From contig NZ_QAJK01000058.1 in the NCBI RefSeq assembly GCF_003852515.1, positions 1 through 64,000 of the forward strand: DNA of 64,000 nt. The letters run 5' to 3'. The position numbers and the translations under genes were made by a program. This document shows, in pieces, positions 34,725 through 44,027 of the stretch; position 1 is the stretch's first letter, and each line of letters begins with the position of its first letter. This DNA is from Variovorax sp. KBW07 (GTDB lineage: Bacteria > Pseudomonadota > Gammaproteobacteria > Burkholderiales > Burkholderiaceae_C). The notes under the pieces are model-generated. The model saw only the letters and a list, made by a program, of their open reading frames with translations. It made no database searches and was not told the DNA's origin.

Positions 34725-37421
34725 ATGTCGCCTCCCACCGCCAGGATTCTCGAAACCAAGCTCAACCCGCCGGCCACCACCGCCACGCAGGTGCCGCGCA
34801 CCGCAATCAGCGAAGAGATTGCCGCCGCGGCCACCGTGAAGCTGGTGCTGGTGCGCGCACCGGCCGGCTTCGGCAAGACCACGGCCATGGCGCAGATCCG
34901 CGCGCGCATGGAGGCCCGGGGCATCGCCACCGCGTGGCTCACGCTGGACCGCGCCGACAACGACGTGTCGCGCTTTCTCAATTGCCTGGCCGAGGCCGCA
35001 TTGCGCCTGGGCGTGGAAGAGCCGCGCGCCAACGGCCCCTTCGACGCGGTGGCCGCACTGGCCGCGCACGACGCGCCCTTCACGCTGTTTCTGGACGACT
35101 TCGAGGTGGTGCAGGAGCCGGCGGTGCTGGGCCTGGTGCGCGAGATCGTCGAGCACCTGCCGCGCCGCGGACAGATCGTGATCGGCTCGCGCGGCCTGCC
35201 CGACCTGGGCATGGGCCGGCTGCGCGCGCGCGGGCAGCTCATCGAGATCGACACCGACCGCCTGCGCTTCAGCCTGGAAGAAACCAGCGCCTTCTTCGGC
35301 CTGCGCACCGCCCCGGCCATGCAGGCGCTGCCCGCCGACATGCTCTCGCAGCTGCACCGCAAGACCGAAGGCTGGGTGGCGGCCATCTGGCTGGCGTCGA
35401 TGGCGCTGGAGCGGCACGGCACCGAGACCGGTTTTGTCGAGCGCTTCTCGGGCTCCGACCGCGCCGTGGCCGAGTACCTGGCCGAAGACGTGCTCGCGCA
35501 CCAACCGAAAGAGATTCGTGACTTCCTGCTGCGCACCAGCATCCTGCGGCAGCTCGACGCCTCGGTGTGCCAGGCGCTGAACCCGCGCGCCGATTGCGCG
35601 GCCATCCTGGAACAACTGGCCGCGTCCAACCTCTTCCTGACGCCCGTGAGCGCCGAAGGCGACGGCCGCGCCTGGCGCTACCACAGCCTGTTCGCCGACT
35701 TCCTGCGCGCGCAGCTGGCGCGCGAGCAACCCGGAGAAATAGAGCGGCTGCACCTCGCGGCCTCGGGCTGGTACGAATCGCACGACCGCCCGGTGCCGGC
35801 CATCGACCATGCCATCGAAGGCGGCGACGCTCCATATGCGCTGACGCTGCTCGACAGCTATGCGGCGCAGTTTCTCGAACAGGGCCGCATGCGCATGCTG
35901 GCGCGCTGGTTCTCGGCCATTCCCGACCACCAGCTGCGCGAACACCCCTTCCTGCAGCCCATCGCGCTGTGGGCCACCTGCTTCACCCACGGCCCGTGGG
36001 ACGCGATGCGCATGCTCGAAAAATCGGGCTGCATCGACAGCGCCATTCCCGAAGTGCGGGCCAGCGCGCGTTCGCTGGTGCCGCTGCTGCTGGCCATGCA
36101 GGACCGGCACGACGAGGCCTACGAAGCCGGCCGCCAGAGCCTGGCGCGCCTGCCCACCGGCCTGGCCTTTGCCGACAGCGTGCTGCTCAATGCCATGGCC
36201 CACATCCTGGCCGTGCGCGGCGACCAGCACGAGGCGCGGCGCATGCTCGAAGCCGCGCGCGAGCACGGCAGCAGCACCTTCAACCGCATGTACACCGAAT
36301 CGCTGGCCGGGCTGTTCGACCTGCACGAAGGCCGGCTGCGGCAGGCCACGGCGCGCCTGCGCATGGCGGTCGATTCGACCCACGCCGTGTCGTACAACCA
36401 CAGCCACGGCAACGCCTGGGCCGGCGTGCTGTATGCCGGTGCCGTGTACGAAACGCACCAGCTGGTGCAGGCCGAGCACCTGCTGAACGTGTACCTGCCG
36501 CTGGCGCGCGACGTCGGCCTGCCCGACCACATGATCCTGAGCCACGTGATGCGCTCGCGCATCGCGTTCCACGCCGGCGACATCGACGCGGCCTTCCAGG
36601 CGCTGACCGAGCTCGAATACCTGGGACACCACCGGCAGTTGCCGCGCGTGGTGGCCAGCGCCAAGCTGGAGCGCTCGCGCATGCTGCTGCTGCAGGGCAA
36701 CGGCCCCGCCTCGCACGACGAACTGCTGCGCGCCGACGACCCGGCGCTGTGGGAGCGCGCACGGCGCCAGCGCCTGCCCGCGCACGACCTCGACTACCTG
36801 GCGCTGGCCAGGGCGCGCTGGGACATCGCTTTCGGCGACCCGCGCGCCGCGCTGGACGTGCTCGACGCCGAGCTCCATGCCGCGCGCGCGGCGGGCAGCA
36901 ACCGCCGCGCGCTCAAGCTCAGGGTGCTGCGCGCGATGGCGCTGCAACGCGCCGGCGACATGGCCGCGGCCATCGAGGAAATCGGCGAAGTGCTGCAGAC
37001 GGCGAGCCAGGAAGGGTTCGTGCGGCTGATCCTCGACGAAGGTCCGGCCGTGGGGACGCTGATCCACCGGTACGCCACGGCCATGCACGAAGCGCCCGCG
37101 TCGCGCGGCGGCAACAGCAACAGCAACGACCCGATCCTGGCCGACCACCTGCAGCGGCTGCTGCAGCTGATCGGGCCGATGGCGCCGCCGGCCGATGCCG
37201 AGGCGCCGGCCGGCGATGCCATGAAGGAGCCGCTCACGCGCAAGGAGATTCGCGTGCTGCAACTGCTGGCCGAGGGGTACTCGAACAACGCGATGGCGGA
37301 GAAACTTTTTGTGTCCGACAGCACGGTGCGCACGCACCTGCGAAACATCAACATGAAGCTCGACGCGAAGAGCCGGACGCAGGCGGTGGCGATCGCGCGG
37401 AAGATCGGCGTGATCCGCTGA
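34725..37421 (+). CDS. MalT-type LuxR family transcriptional regulator (STAND ATPase)
   Basis: The 898-residue regulator has an N-terminal NTPase with Walker A APAGFGKTT (about residues 46-54) and Walker B-like FTLFLDDFEVV, a long tetratricopeptide-like superhelix in the middle, and a C-terminal LuxR helix-turn-helix (LTRKEIRVLQLLAEGYSNNA, VRTHLRNINMKL). This is the MalT/large-ATP-binding LuxR layout, in which an inducer drives oligomerisation. It is divergent from the SDR-thiolase operon, the likely target. No ribosome site is obvious before the ATG. Confidence 0.88.
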   Translation: MSPPTARILETKLNPPATTATQVPRTAISEEIAAAATVKLVLVRAPAGFGKTTAMAQIRARMEARGIATAWLTLDRADNDVSRFLNCLAEAALRLGVEEPRANGPFDAVAALAAHDAPFTLFLDDFEVVQEPAVLGLVREIVEHLPRRGQIVIGSRGLPDLGMGRLRARGQLIEIDTDRLRFSLEETSAFFGLRTAPAMQALPADMLSQLHRKTEGWVAAIWLASMALERHGTETGFVERFSGSDRAVAEYLAEDVLAHQPKEIRDFLLRTSILRQLDASVCQALNPRADCAAILEQLAASNLFLTPVSAEGDGRAWRYHSLFADFLRAQLAREQPGEIERLHLAASGWYESHDRPVPAIDHAIEGGDAPYALTLLDSYAAQFLEQGRMRMLARWFSAIPDHQLREHPFLQPIALWATCFTHGPWDAMRMLEKSGCIDSAIPEVRASARSLVPLLLAMQDRHDEAYEAGRQSLARLPTGLAFADSVLLNAMAHILAVRGDQHEARRMLEAAREHGSSTFNRMYTESLAGLFDLHEGRLRQATARLRMAVDSTHAVSYNHSHGNAWAGVLYAGAVYETHQLVQAEHLLNVYLPLARDVGLPDHMILSHVMRSRIAFHAGDIDAAFQALTELEYLGHHRQLPRVVASAKLERSRMLLLQGNGPASHDELLRADDPALWERARRQRLPAHDLDYLALARARWDIAFGDPRAALDVLDAELHAARAAGSNRRALKLRVLRAMALQRAGDMAAAIEEIGEVLQTASQEGFVRLILDEGPAVGTLIHRYATAMHEAPASRGGNSNSNDPILADHLQRLLQLIGPMAPPADAEAPAGDAMKEPLTRKEIRVLQLLAEGYSNNAMAEKLFVSDSTVRTHLRNINMKLDAKSRTQAVAIARKIGVIR

Positions 37422-37645
37422 CGGCCCGGCGCGCCGCCAAAACGCCGCCACGCGCCGTACATCCTGAAACCCGCGCGCGCCCGGCATGGGTAGCAGCGGT
37501 AGTCCGGGCCTCCCGGTGGCCCTCACTACTACGGATTCCGGTGATACCGCCGCCCCCGCGCAATCCCTAGCATTCCCTTCAGAGAGCCCAGAAACTGGTT
37601 CGGGGAGTCGTCCATACCGGGAGCGCTGCAAAGCACGAAGTCACC

Positions 37646-38446
37646 ATGCCCAGAGGAATACCCAACCCGGCCGCCATGTATGGCATTTCCCCCCGCACGT
37701 GGGGCTTCGAAGTCTCGATCGTGCGCAACGGCACGCGCTACTACAAGCAGTTCGGCCGCGCCAGCTACGGCAGCGAAGAACAGGCATTGCTGCAGGCGCA
37801 GGACTGGCGCGACGAGGTGGTGCGCAGCGTGCCCCCCGTGCCGCGGCGCGCACGGGCCGAAAAGCTGCGCATCAACAACACCACCGGTGTTTCGGGCGTC
37901 TTCTGCCAGGTCGGCTCCAGCGGCCGGATCCGGGCCTGGGTCGCCAAGACCTACATCGGGCAGGACGAAGTACTTCGCACCGACTTCCCCGTCGATGCCA
38001 TGGGCAGTGCGGCGCAGGCGCTGGCCATCGAGGAACGTTCGCGCCAGCTGGAGCGCATGGCCGGCCTGGCCAGGCTGCACCCGGCCGAGGAAGCGATTCG
38101 CACGGCGCCCGCGGCGCACCCCGCCGAGCCGCGCTCGCCCAAGCGCTCGAAGTCCGAGATCCGCCGGCGCACCAATTCAAGCGGCGTCAGCGGCGTTCAC
38201 TTCAAGTCGCCCAACGTCGGGCACCCGGGCTACTGGCTGGCCATCACCTACACCGCGGGCAAGGGCAGCGTGAGCAAGGCCTTCTCCATCAAGGAGCACG
38301 GCCCGGACACGGCCAAGCAGATGGCCATTGCGGAGCGCGAGCGCCAGCTCGAGGCGAAACTGAACGCTACAGGCGTATCCGTTCCCTACCGCCCGGAGAT
38401 CCGCCAGTCGCACCTGGCCACCGCCGAAGCCAGGCCGGACCTGTAA
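37646..38446 (+). CDS. Triple AP2-like domain protein, first of a tandem pair
   Basis: The 266-residue product contains three AP2/integrase-N-terminus-like beta units: residues 19-59 (WGFEVSIVRNGTRYYKQFG, YGSEEQALLQAQDWRDEVV), about 77-130 (NNTTGVSGVFCQ, RAWVAKTYIGQDE) and about 172-235 (NSSGVSGVHFKSP, YWLAITYTAGKGSVSKAF). Bacterial AP2 domains usually sit in homing endonucleases or integrases, but no nuclease or recombinase domain is seen here. It is likely a DNA-binding protein of unknown target. The adjacent gene is a paralogue with the same order. The 224 bp upstream contain no recognisable promoter. Confidence 0.7.
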   Translation: MPRGIPNPAAMYGISPRTWGFEVSIVRNGTRYYKQFGRASYGSEEQALLQAQDWRDEVVRSVPPVPRRARAEKLRINNTTGVSGVFCQVGSSGRIRAWVAKTYIGQDEVLRTDFPVDAMGSAAQALAIEERSRQLERMAGLARLHPAEEAIRTAPAAHPAEPRSPKRSKSEIRRRTNSSGVSGVHFKSPNVGHPGYWLAITYTAGKGSVSKAFSIKEHGPDTAKQMAIAERERQLEAKLNATGVSVPYRPEIRQSHLATAEARPDL

Positions 38447-38488
38447 TGCTTTCGTGCGGCAGGGCGGGCTCCGTGCCCGCCACGAGGG

Positions 38489-38513
38489 CCGGCGGCAATG
38501 CTTTTGCCGCCGG
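38489..38513. terminator. 10-bp perfect hairpin between the AP2 paralogues
   Basis: CCGGCGGCAA (38489-38498) pairs perfectly with TTGCCGCCGG (38504-38513) around loop TGCTT, 43 bp after the first AP2 stop. A strong GC stem without a long T-tract; it may separate the two transcripts. Confidence 0.5.
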
Positions 38514-38661
38514 GAATTTCGTTGCGCCAAAAACATACAGTCGGGCAGAACTGTCATGTGGCTTCGGCCAAAATAGCGGCGAAACACGCACGCCAATGAG
38601 CGCCACGCGGTCCGGGGAGCTCATGAGAAGCAGCAATGCTGAAAGATTCAGCGCGTCGAGA

Positions 38662-39492
38662 ATGCCCAAAGGTATCCCCAATCCGGCAGCCATGTACGGC
38701 ATTTACTCCAGGTCTTGGGGTTTCGAAGTTTCCCTGGTTCGCAACGGCATCCGCCACCACAAGCTTTTCGGCAAGGCCAGCTACGGCAGTGCCGAACAGG
38801 CGCTGCTTCATGCACAGGACTGGCGCGACTTCATCGTCAGGAGCGTGCCGCCGGTCGAGCGGCGCGTGCGGGCGCAGAAGCCCCGGGCCAACAACACGAC
38901 GGGCATACCGGGCGTGTTCCATCAACTGGCGCCGGGCGGCAAGGTGCGCGGCTGGATGGCCAAGACCTACATCGCGCAGGACGAGATATTGCGCGCCGAC
39001 TTTCCCGTCGATGGCCTCGGCGAAGCGGCGCATGCGCTGGCCGTGCAGGAACGCGCGCAACAGCTCAAGCGCATGAAAGGGTTGGCGCGGCTGCATCCGG
39101 CCGAGGAAGCGATCCGCATGGGCCTGTCGGCGCATCCGCACGGCCCGCGCGCGCCCAAGCGCTCCAAGTCCGAGATCACCCGGCGCAACAACACCAGCGG
39201 CGTGAGCGGCGTTCATTTCAAGACACCCAACCCGGCGCACCCCGGCTACTGGCTGGCGATCACCTACACGGCGGGCAAGGGCAGCGTGAGCAAGGCGTTC
39301 TCGGTGAAGGAACACGGCCCCGATGTGGCCAAGCGCCTGGCGATTGCCGAGCGCGCGAACCAGCTCGCGGAAAAGATGCGCGGCCTGGGTTCACCGGACT
39401 CCCCAGCATCTGCCCTGCAGCAACAGCAACAACCACCACACTCGAAGAAGTCGCGCGGCCGCACGGCCCCCGGCGCGAAACAGGACACCTGA
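38662..39492 (+). CDS. Triple AP2-like domain protein, second of a tandem pair
   Basis: The 276-residue product is a clear paralogue of the preceding gene over its whole length, with the same start MPKGIPNPAAMYGI and the three AP2-like units (WGFEVSLVRNG; NNTTGIPGVFHQ; NNTSGVSGVHFKTP, YWLAITYTAGKGSVSKAF). The third unit is most alike between the two. The tail differs, with a Gln-run (QQQQQ) and a basic SKKSRGR end. The start is set by the paralogue; in-frame ATGs at 38596 and 38623 lie upstream. No nuclease domain is visible. Confidence 0.7.
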   Translation: MPKGIPNPAAMYGIYSRSWGFEVSLVRNGIRHHKLFGKASYGSAEQALLHAQDWRDFIVRSVPPVERRVRAQKPRANNTTGIPGVFHQLAPGGKVRGWMAKTYIAQDEILRADFPVDGLGEAAHALAVQERAQQLKRMKGLARLHPAEEAIRMGLSAHPHGPRAPKRSKSEITRRNNTSGVSGVHFKTPNPAHPGYWLAITYTAGKGSVSKAFSVKEHGPDVAKRLAIAERANQLAEKMRGLGSPDSPASALQQQQQPPHSKKSRGRTAPGAKQDT

Positions 39493-39589
39493 TGGACCGA
39501 TACCCCACCGGCTTCGCAGCCCGAGCAGCGAAGCCCGACAGCCAGCGCGCGCCCGCCGCGGCGGCCTTTCTTTCACGAACAGCGCGCCC

Positions 39590-39973
39590 ATGACGACGAC
39601 GCTCAAGCCTCTTCACAACCTCTTGCGGGTGGCCTCGCACCTGCTGGACCAGGCCGCGGCGGAAGTCCGCACGGCCGACCTGGCACCGCTCTCGGACAAC
39701 ATCGAAGGCATCGGCCGTGCGCTGATCGAAATGATCGAAGTGCAACGCCGCATCTACGCCCGGCAGCCCGAGCTGCAGCCGAAATCGCTGGCCGCCTCGC
39801 CGCGGGAAGAAGACGCCAACCGGCTCTTCACGCAGTTCACCATCGAGGCGCTGGAGCTGGAAGACGCGGGCAACACGGCGGCGGCGCGCGAGAAGTACTC
39901 GACCTTCATCGGCCTTTCGCCCTCGTACCCGCACCGCGAGATCGCGCGGGCGGAGCTGCGGCGGCTCTCTTAG
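39590..39973 (+). CDS. Small helical protein, TPR-like, unknown function
   Basis: The 127-residue product is predicted to be helical: two amphipathic helices (LKPLHNLLRVASHLLDQAAAEV, shortened here in sense) and a C-terminal TPR-like unit (AARLEDAG pattern in EALELEDAGNTAAAREKYSTF). I do not recognise a named family. It is 97 bp after the second AP2 gene and convergent with the acyl-CoA dehydrogenase operon, whose stop lies 20 bp away. Confidence 0.55.
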   Translation: MTTTLKPLHNLLRVASHLLDQAAAEVRTADLAPLSDNIEGIGRALIEMIEVQRRIYARQPELQPKSLAASPREEDANRLFTQFTIEALELEDAGNTAAAREKYSTFIGLSPSYPHREIARAELRRLS

Positions 39974-39992
39974 GCGGCCGCTTTTTCCAGCG

Positions 39993-41144
39993 TCACAACG
40001 CCCGCGAGATCACCTCTTTCATGATCTCGTTGGTGCCGCCGTAGATGCGCTGCACGCGCGCGTCGGCGTACATGCGCGCCACCATGTATTCGTTCATGTA
40101 GCCGTAGCCGCCGAACAGCTGCAGGCATTCGTCGATCACGCGGCCTTGCGTTTCGGAGCCCCAGAGCTTGGCCATCGAGGCGGTGGCGGTGTCGAGCTTG
40201 CCGGCCACCAGGTCTTCGATGCAGCGGTCGATGAAGGCGCGGCCCACCTTGATCTGCGTGGCGATTTCGGCCAGCTTGAACTTGGTGTTCTGGTACTCGG
40301 CAATCGGCTTGCCGAAGGCCTTGCGGTCGCGCACGTAGTCCAGCGTGGCCTGGTAGGCGCCTTCCATCGCGGCGAGCGCACTCAGGCCGATGATGGTGCG
40401 CTCGTACGGCAGGTCGCTCATGAGCTGGAAGAAGCCCTGCCCTTCCTGCCCGCCGAGCAACGCATCGGCCGGCACGCGCACGTCGTCGAAGAAAAGCTCG
40501 GAGGTGTCCTGTGCCTTCATGCCGATCTTGTCGAGCACGCGGCCGACCCGGAAGCCCTTGCAGCCCTCGGTCTCGACGATGAGGATCGACGTGCCCTTGG
40601 CGCCCTGCGCCGGGTCGGTCTTGGCCACCACCAGCACCACGCCGGCCAGGTAGCCGTTGGTGATGAAGGTCTTCGAACCGTTGATGAGGTAGCCGCCATC
40701 GGATGTTTTCTCGGCGCGCGTGCGAACGCCCTGCAGGTCGGAGCCCGCACCGGGCTCGGTCATGGCGATGGCGCCGACCAGCTCGCCGCTCGCCATGCGC
40801 GGCAGGTAACTGCGCTTTTGCTCCTCGGTGCCGTGGTTCAAGAAGTAGTGCGCCACGATGGCATGCACCGACGTGGCCATGCCGGTGAGGGCGCGGCGCG
40901 ACATCTCTTCGTACACCACGGCTTCGTGGCGGAAGTCGCCGCCGGCGCCGCCGTATTGCTCGGGAATGTCGGCGCACAGCAGGCCGAGCGCGCCGGCCTT
41001 GCGCCAGACCTCGTGGCCCACGTGGCCGCGCTTGCGCGCTTCTTCGTCGTGCGGGAGCACCTCGGTCTCGACGAAGCGCACCACGTTGTCGCGGTACAGA
41101 TCCAGGTCTTCGTCGCTCCAGGAGCGGTGGAAGTCGATGGGCAT
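39993..41144 (-). CDS. Acyl-CoA dehydrogenase
   Basis: The 383-residue flavoprotein has the two acyl-CoA dehydrogenase signatures (AMTEPGAGSDLQGVRTRAEK and QLFGGYGYMNEYMVARMYAD) and the IYGGTNEIMKEVISRAL end. The Glu in IYGGTNE is where the family's C-terminal signature places its conserved motif. It oxidises an acyl-CoA to the enoyl-CoA, passing electrons to ETF. It is the last gene of the minus-strand operon 39993-46452. AAGGAAA precedes the start. Chain-length preference is unknown. Confidence 0.9.
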   Translation of the reverse strand: MPIDFHRSWSDEDLDLYRDNVVRFVETEVLPHDEEARKRGHVGHEVWRKAGALGLLCADIPEQYGGAGGDFRHEAVVYEEMSRRALTGMATSVHAIVAHYFLNHGTEEQKRSYLPRMASGELVGAIAMTEPGAGSDLQGVRTRAEKTSDGGYLINGSKTFITNGYLAGVVLVVAKTDPAQGAKGTSILIVETEGCKGFRVGRVLDKIGMKAQDTSELFFDDVRVPADALLGGQEGQGFFQLMSDLPYERTIIGLSALAAMEGAYQATLDYVRDRKAFGKPIAEYQNTKFKLAEIATQIKVGRAFIDRCIEDLVAGKLDTATASMAKLWGSETQGRVIDECLQLFGGYGYMNEYMVARMYADARVQRIYGGTNEIMKEVISRAL

Positions 41145-41206
41145 GCTGGTTTCCTTGGTTGTGTTCTTTTCGCGGCGTCGGTGTCGGCGTCGGCGTCGCG
41201 GCTTCG

Positions 41207-42766
41207 TCAGCCGACGCGGCGGCCCTTGCCGGCCCAGAAGGGTTCGCGCAGCTGGAACTTCTGCAGCTTGCCGGCCGCCGACAGCGGCAATGCATCGCGA
41301 AACTCCACGCTGCGCGGGCACTTGTAGCTGGCGATCTGCTCGCGGCAGTGCGCGATGACGGCGTCGGCCTCCAGCGCCATGCCCTCGCGCCGCACGATCA
41401 CCGCGTGCACGCGCTCGCCCCACTTGTCGTCGGGCACGCCGATCACGGCGGACATCAGCACCTGCGGCAGCTGGGCAATGGCGTTCTCGACCTCGGCCGA
41501 ATACACGTTCTCGCCGCCACTCACGATCATGTCCTTCATGCGGTCGACCACGAAGACGTAGCCGTCTTCGTCCATGAAGCCGCCGTCGCCGGTGTGCATC
41601 CAGCCGCCGCGCAACGCGGCCTCGGTCTCCTTCGGCTTGTTCCAGTAACCCTTCATGACCATCGGCCCGCGCGCGACGATTTCGCCGACCTGGCCGAAAG
41701 GCACTTCGTTGTCTTCGCCATCGACGATGCGGACCTCGGCAATGGAGACGGGCGTGCCGGCCGAGCGCAGCAGGCGGTCGCGGTCGGGGCCGGGCTGGTG
41801 GCAATGCGGCGGCAGCGCGGTGACCACGGGCGACAGTTCGGTCATGCCGTAGACCTGCGCGAAGGCCGTCTTGGGGAAGGCACGCATGGCCTGGTCGAGC
41901 AGCGCCGCGTCGATGGGCGCCGCGCCGTACGACAGCAGGCGCAGGGCCGACAGGTCGAACTCGGCGAAACGCGGATGCTCGATCACGCGCTTGATCATGG
42001 TCGGCACCAAAAACATTTCGGTGACGCGCGCCGACTGCAGGGCCTGCAGCACCGCCAGCTCGTCGAACATCGGCACCACGTGCACGGGCACCAGCCGCAG
42101 CACGCTCTGCAATGCGATGCCGCAGCCGGCCACGTGGAACATGGGCGCCGCGACGATGGCCACCGCGTCTTGCGTGTCGCGCGGCAATGCGGCCACCGTG
42201 CCCAATGCATTGATGCACAGGCTGCCGTGCGTGAGCATCACGCCCTTGGGCTGGCCCGTGGTGCCACCGGTGTACATGACGGCGGCAAGCTCGTCGCTGC
42301 TGTGCGGTGCGTCGTCGATGGGCGATGCATCGGCCAGCAAGGCCTCGTAGCCGACCATGCCTTCGGGCACGGCGCCGTCGCCGCAATAGACCACGGTGCG
42401 CAGCGAGGTGGAGAGCCGGCGCAGCTCGGCGGCCATCGGCGCGAAGAGGTCGTCCACCAGCAGGATGCGGGTGTCGCAATCGTCGAGCGAATAGGCGACC
42501 TCTTTCGGGTTCCAGCGGATGTTGACGGGGTTGATGACGCCGCCGCCCCACCAGGTGCCGAAGAAGTATTCGACGAAGCGGTGTGAGTTGAGGCTCATCA
42601 TGCCGACGCGGTCGCCGGGCTGCATGCCGAGCTGCCTGAGCACGGCGCCGAGCCGCGCGACGCGGTCGGCCAGCTCGCTGTAGCTCAGCCGCTGCTTGCC
42701 GCAGACCACGGCGGTGGCCTTGCCTTTTTCGCGACGGCCCTTGTGCAGGGGTTGGGTGAGGAACAT
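41207..42766 (-). CDS. AMP-dependent acyl-CoA synthetase
   Basis: The 519-residue ANL enzyme has YTGGTTGQPKGVMLTHGS, YGMTELSPVV, GWMHTGDGGFMDEDGYVFVVDRMKDMI and the catalytic Lys region SAAGKLQKFQLREPFW. The YTGGTT rather than YTSGTT form is common in catabolic ligases of this operon type. It would activate the carboxylic acid substrate. The start at 42766 (MFLTQPLHKG) lies 31 bp after the racemase stop. The frame is open further upstream only as antisense noise over its neighbour. Confidence 0.88.
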   Translation of the reverse strand: MFLTQPLHKGRREKGKATAVVCGKQRLSYSELADRVARLGAVLRQLGMQPGDRVGMMSLNSHRFVEYFFGTWWGGGVINPVNIRWNPKEVAYSLDDCDTRILLVDDLFAPMAAELRRLSTSLRTVVYCGDGAVPEGMVGYEALLADASPIDDAPHSSDELAAVMYTGGTTGQPKGVMLTHGSLCINALGTVAALPRDTQDAVAIVAAPMFHVAGCGIALQSVLRLVPVHVVPMFDELAVLQALQSARVTEMFLVPTMIKRVIEHPRFAEFDLSALRLLSYGAAPIDAALLDQAMRAFPKTAFAQVYGMTELSPVVTALPPHCHQPGPDRDRLLRSAGTPVSIAEVRIVDGEDNEVPFGQVGEIVARGPMVMKGYWNKPKETEAALRGGWMHTGDGGFMDEDGYVFVVDRMKDMIVSGGENVYSAEVENAIAQLPQVLMSAVIGVPDDKWGERVHAVIVRREGMALEADAVIAHCREQIASYKCPRSVEFRDALPLSAAGKLQKFQLREPFWAGKGRRVG

Positions 42767-42797
42767 GGGGTGGTGTCTCCGTCTGCGTTCTTGTTGT

Positions 42798-43910
42798 TCA
42801 GGAGGCGCACAGCGGCGCGATGGCTTCGGCGGCCACGCCCCAGCGGCGCAGCACGGCCTGGCCGTCGTCGTGCGCCACGGCGGGCGGCAGCACGGGTGCG
42901 GTGCGGCTGAAGCGCGGCGCGGGCGCCGGCTGCACCACGCCGCCGACAGTCGCGAAGGTGCCGCGCGCCACGTTGTGCGGATGCACGGGCGCCTCGTCCC
43001 AGTCGAGCACGGGCGCAAAGCAGGCGTCGCTGCCTTCGAGCAGCACGCACCACTCGTCGCGCGTGCGGGTGCGGAACACATCGGCCATGCGCAGCTTCAG
43101 CAGCGGCCAGCGGTCGGCGTCCATCTGCGCGTCGAAGGCCGGGTCGTCGGCGATGCCGCAGCGCTCGCGCATCAGTGCGTAGAACTGCGGCTCGATGGCA
43201 CCCACGGCCACATACTTTCCGTCGGCGCAGGCGTAGGTGTCGTAGAAGTGCGCGCCGCCGTCGAGCATGTTCTCGCCGCGCTGGTTGCTCCATTGCCCGG
43301 CCGACTTGAAGCCGTACATCATGGCCGACAGCAGCGCCGCGCCGTCGGTCATGGCGGCATCGATCACCTGGCCCTGGCCCGAGCCCTTGGCCTCGTGCAG
43401 CGCGGCAAGGATGCCGAAGGCCAGCAGCATCGCGCCGCCGCCGAAGTCGCCCACGTAGTTCAGCGGAGGCACCGGCGGCTCGCCGGCACGGCCGATGGCG
43501 TGCAGCGCGCCGCTGATCGCGATGTAGTTGATGTCATGGCCCGCCGCGTGCGCCAGCGGCCCGTGCTGGCCCCAGCCGGTCATGCGGCCGTACACCAGGC
43601 GCGGGTTGCGCGCATGGCACTCGGCCGGCCCCAAGCCCAGCCGCTCCATGACGCCGGGGCGAAAGCCTTCGATGAGCACGTCGGCCCTGGCGATGGCATC
43701 GAGCACCGATTGCGCCGCGCCTTCCGCGCGCAGGTCGACCTGCAGCGTGCTGCGGCCGCGCGCCAGGATGTCGTGCGGCGCGGTGCGCGTGCCGGGGCGC
43801 TCGATGCGGATGACCTCCGCGCCCATGTCGGCGAACAGCATCGCGCAGAACGGCCCGGGGCCCAGGCCCGCCATCTCGATCACCCGTAGTCCCTGCAATG
43901 GGCCTGCCAT
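42798..43910 (-). CDS. Alpha-methylacyl-CoA racemase-like CaiB/BaiF protein
   Basis: The 370-residue class III CoA-transferase-fold protein resembles alpha-methylacyl-CoA racemase: [60 protein letters not shown] and [17 protein letters not shown]. The His-Asp pair in AGHDINY is the racemase hallmark; CoA-transferases have an Asp nucleophile elsewhere. It would epimerise a 2-methyl-branched acyl-CoA so that a dehydrogenase can act. The start at 43910 follows CAGGAGACAGACC. Confidence 0.88.
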   Translation of the reverse strand: MAGPLQGLRVIEMAGLGPGPFCAMLFADMGAEVIRIERPGTRTAPHDILARGRSTLQVDLRAEGAAQSVLDAIARADVLIEGFRPGVMERLGLGPAECHARNPRLVYGRMTGWGQHGPLAHAAGHDINYIAISGALHAIGRAGEPPVPPLNYVGDFGGGAMLLAFGILAALHEAKGSGQGQVIDAAMTDGAALLSAMMYGFKSAGQWSNQRGENMLDGGAHFYDTYACADGKYVAVGAIEPQFYALMRERCGIADDPAFDAQMDADRWPLLKLRMADVFRTRTRDEWCVLLEGSDACFAPVLDWDEAPVHPHNVARGTFATVGGVVQPAPAPRFSRTAPVLPPAVAHDDGQAVLRRWGVAAEAIAPLCAS

Positions 43911-44027
43911 GGTCTGTCTCCTGTTGCGTGGGGCGATCTTGGCGCGGCGGCGACGGGGTTGCATCGTCCAAAGCGACGAATGCGGCGCGCGCTTGCCGTG
44001 GGAGTGGCTGACTGTGACTGTCTGTAG

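Noticed and set aside
34359-37631. Minus-strand frame of over 1000 codons opposite the LuxR regulator
   Set aside because: High GC keeps antisense frames open. Only the part before 34555 corresponds to the real SDR gene region, and in a different frame.
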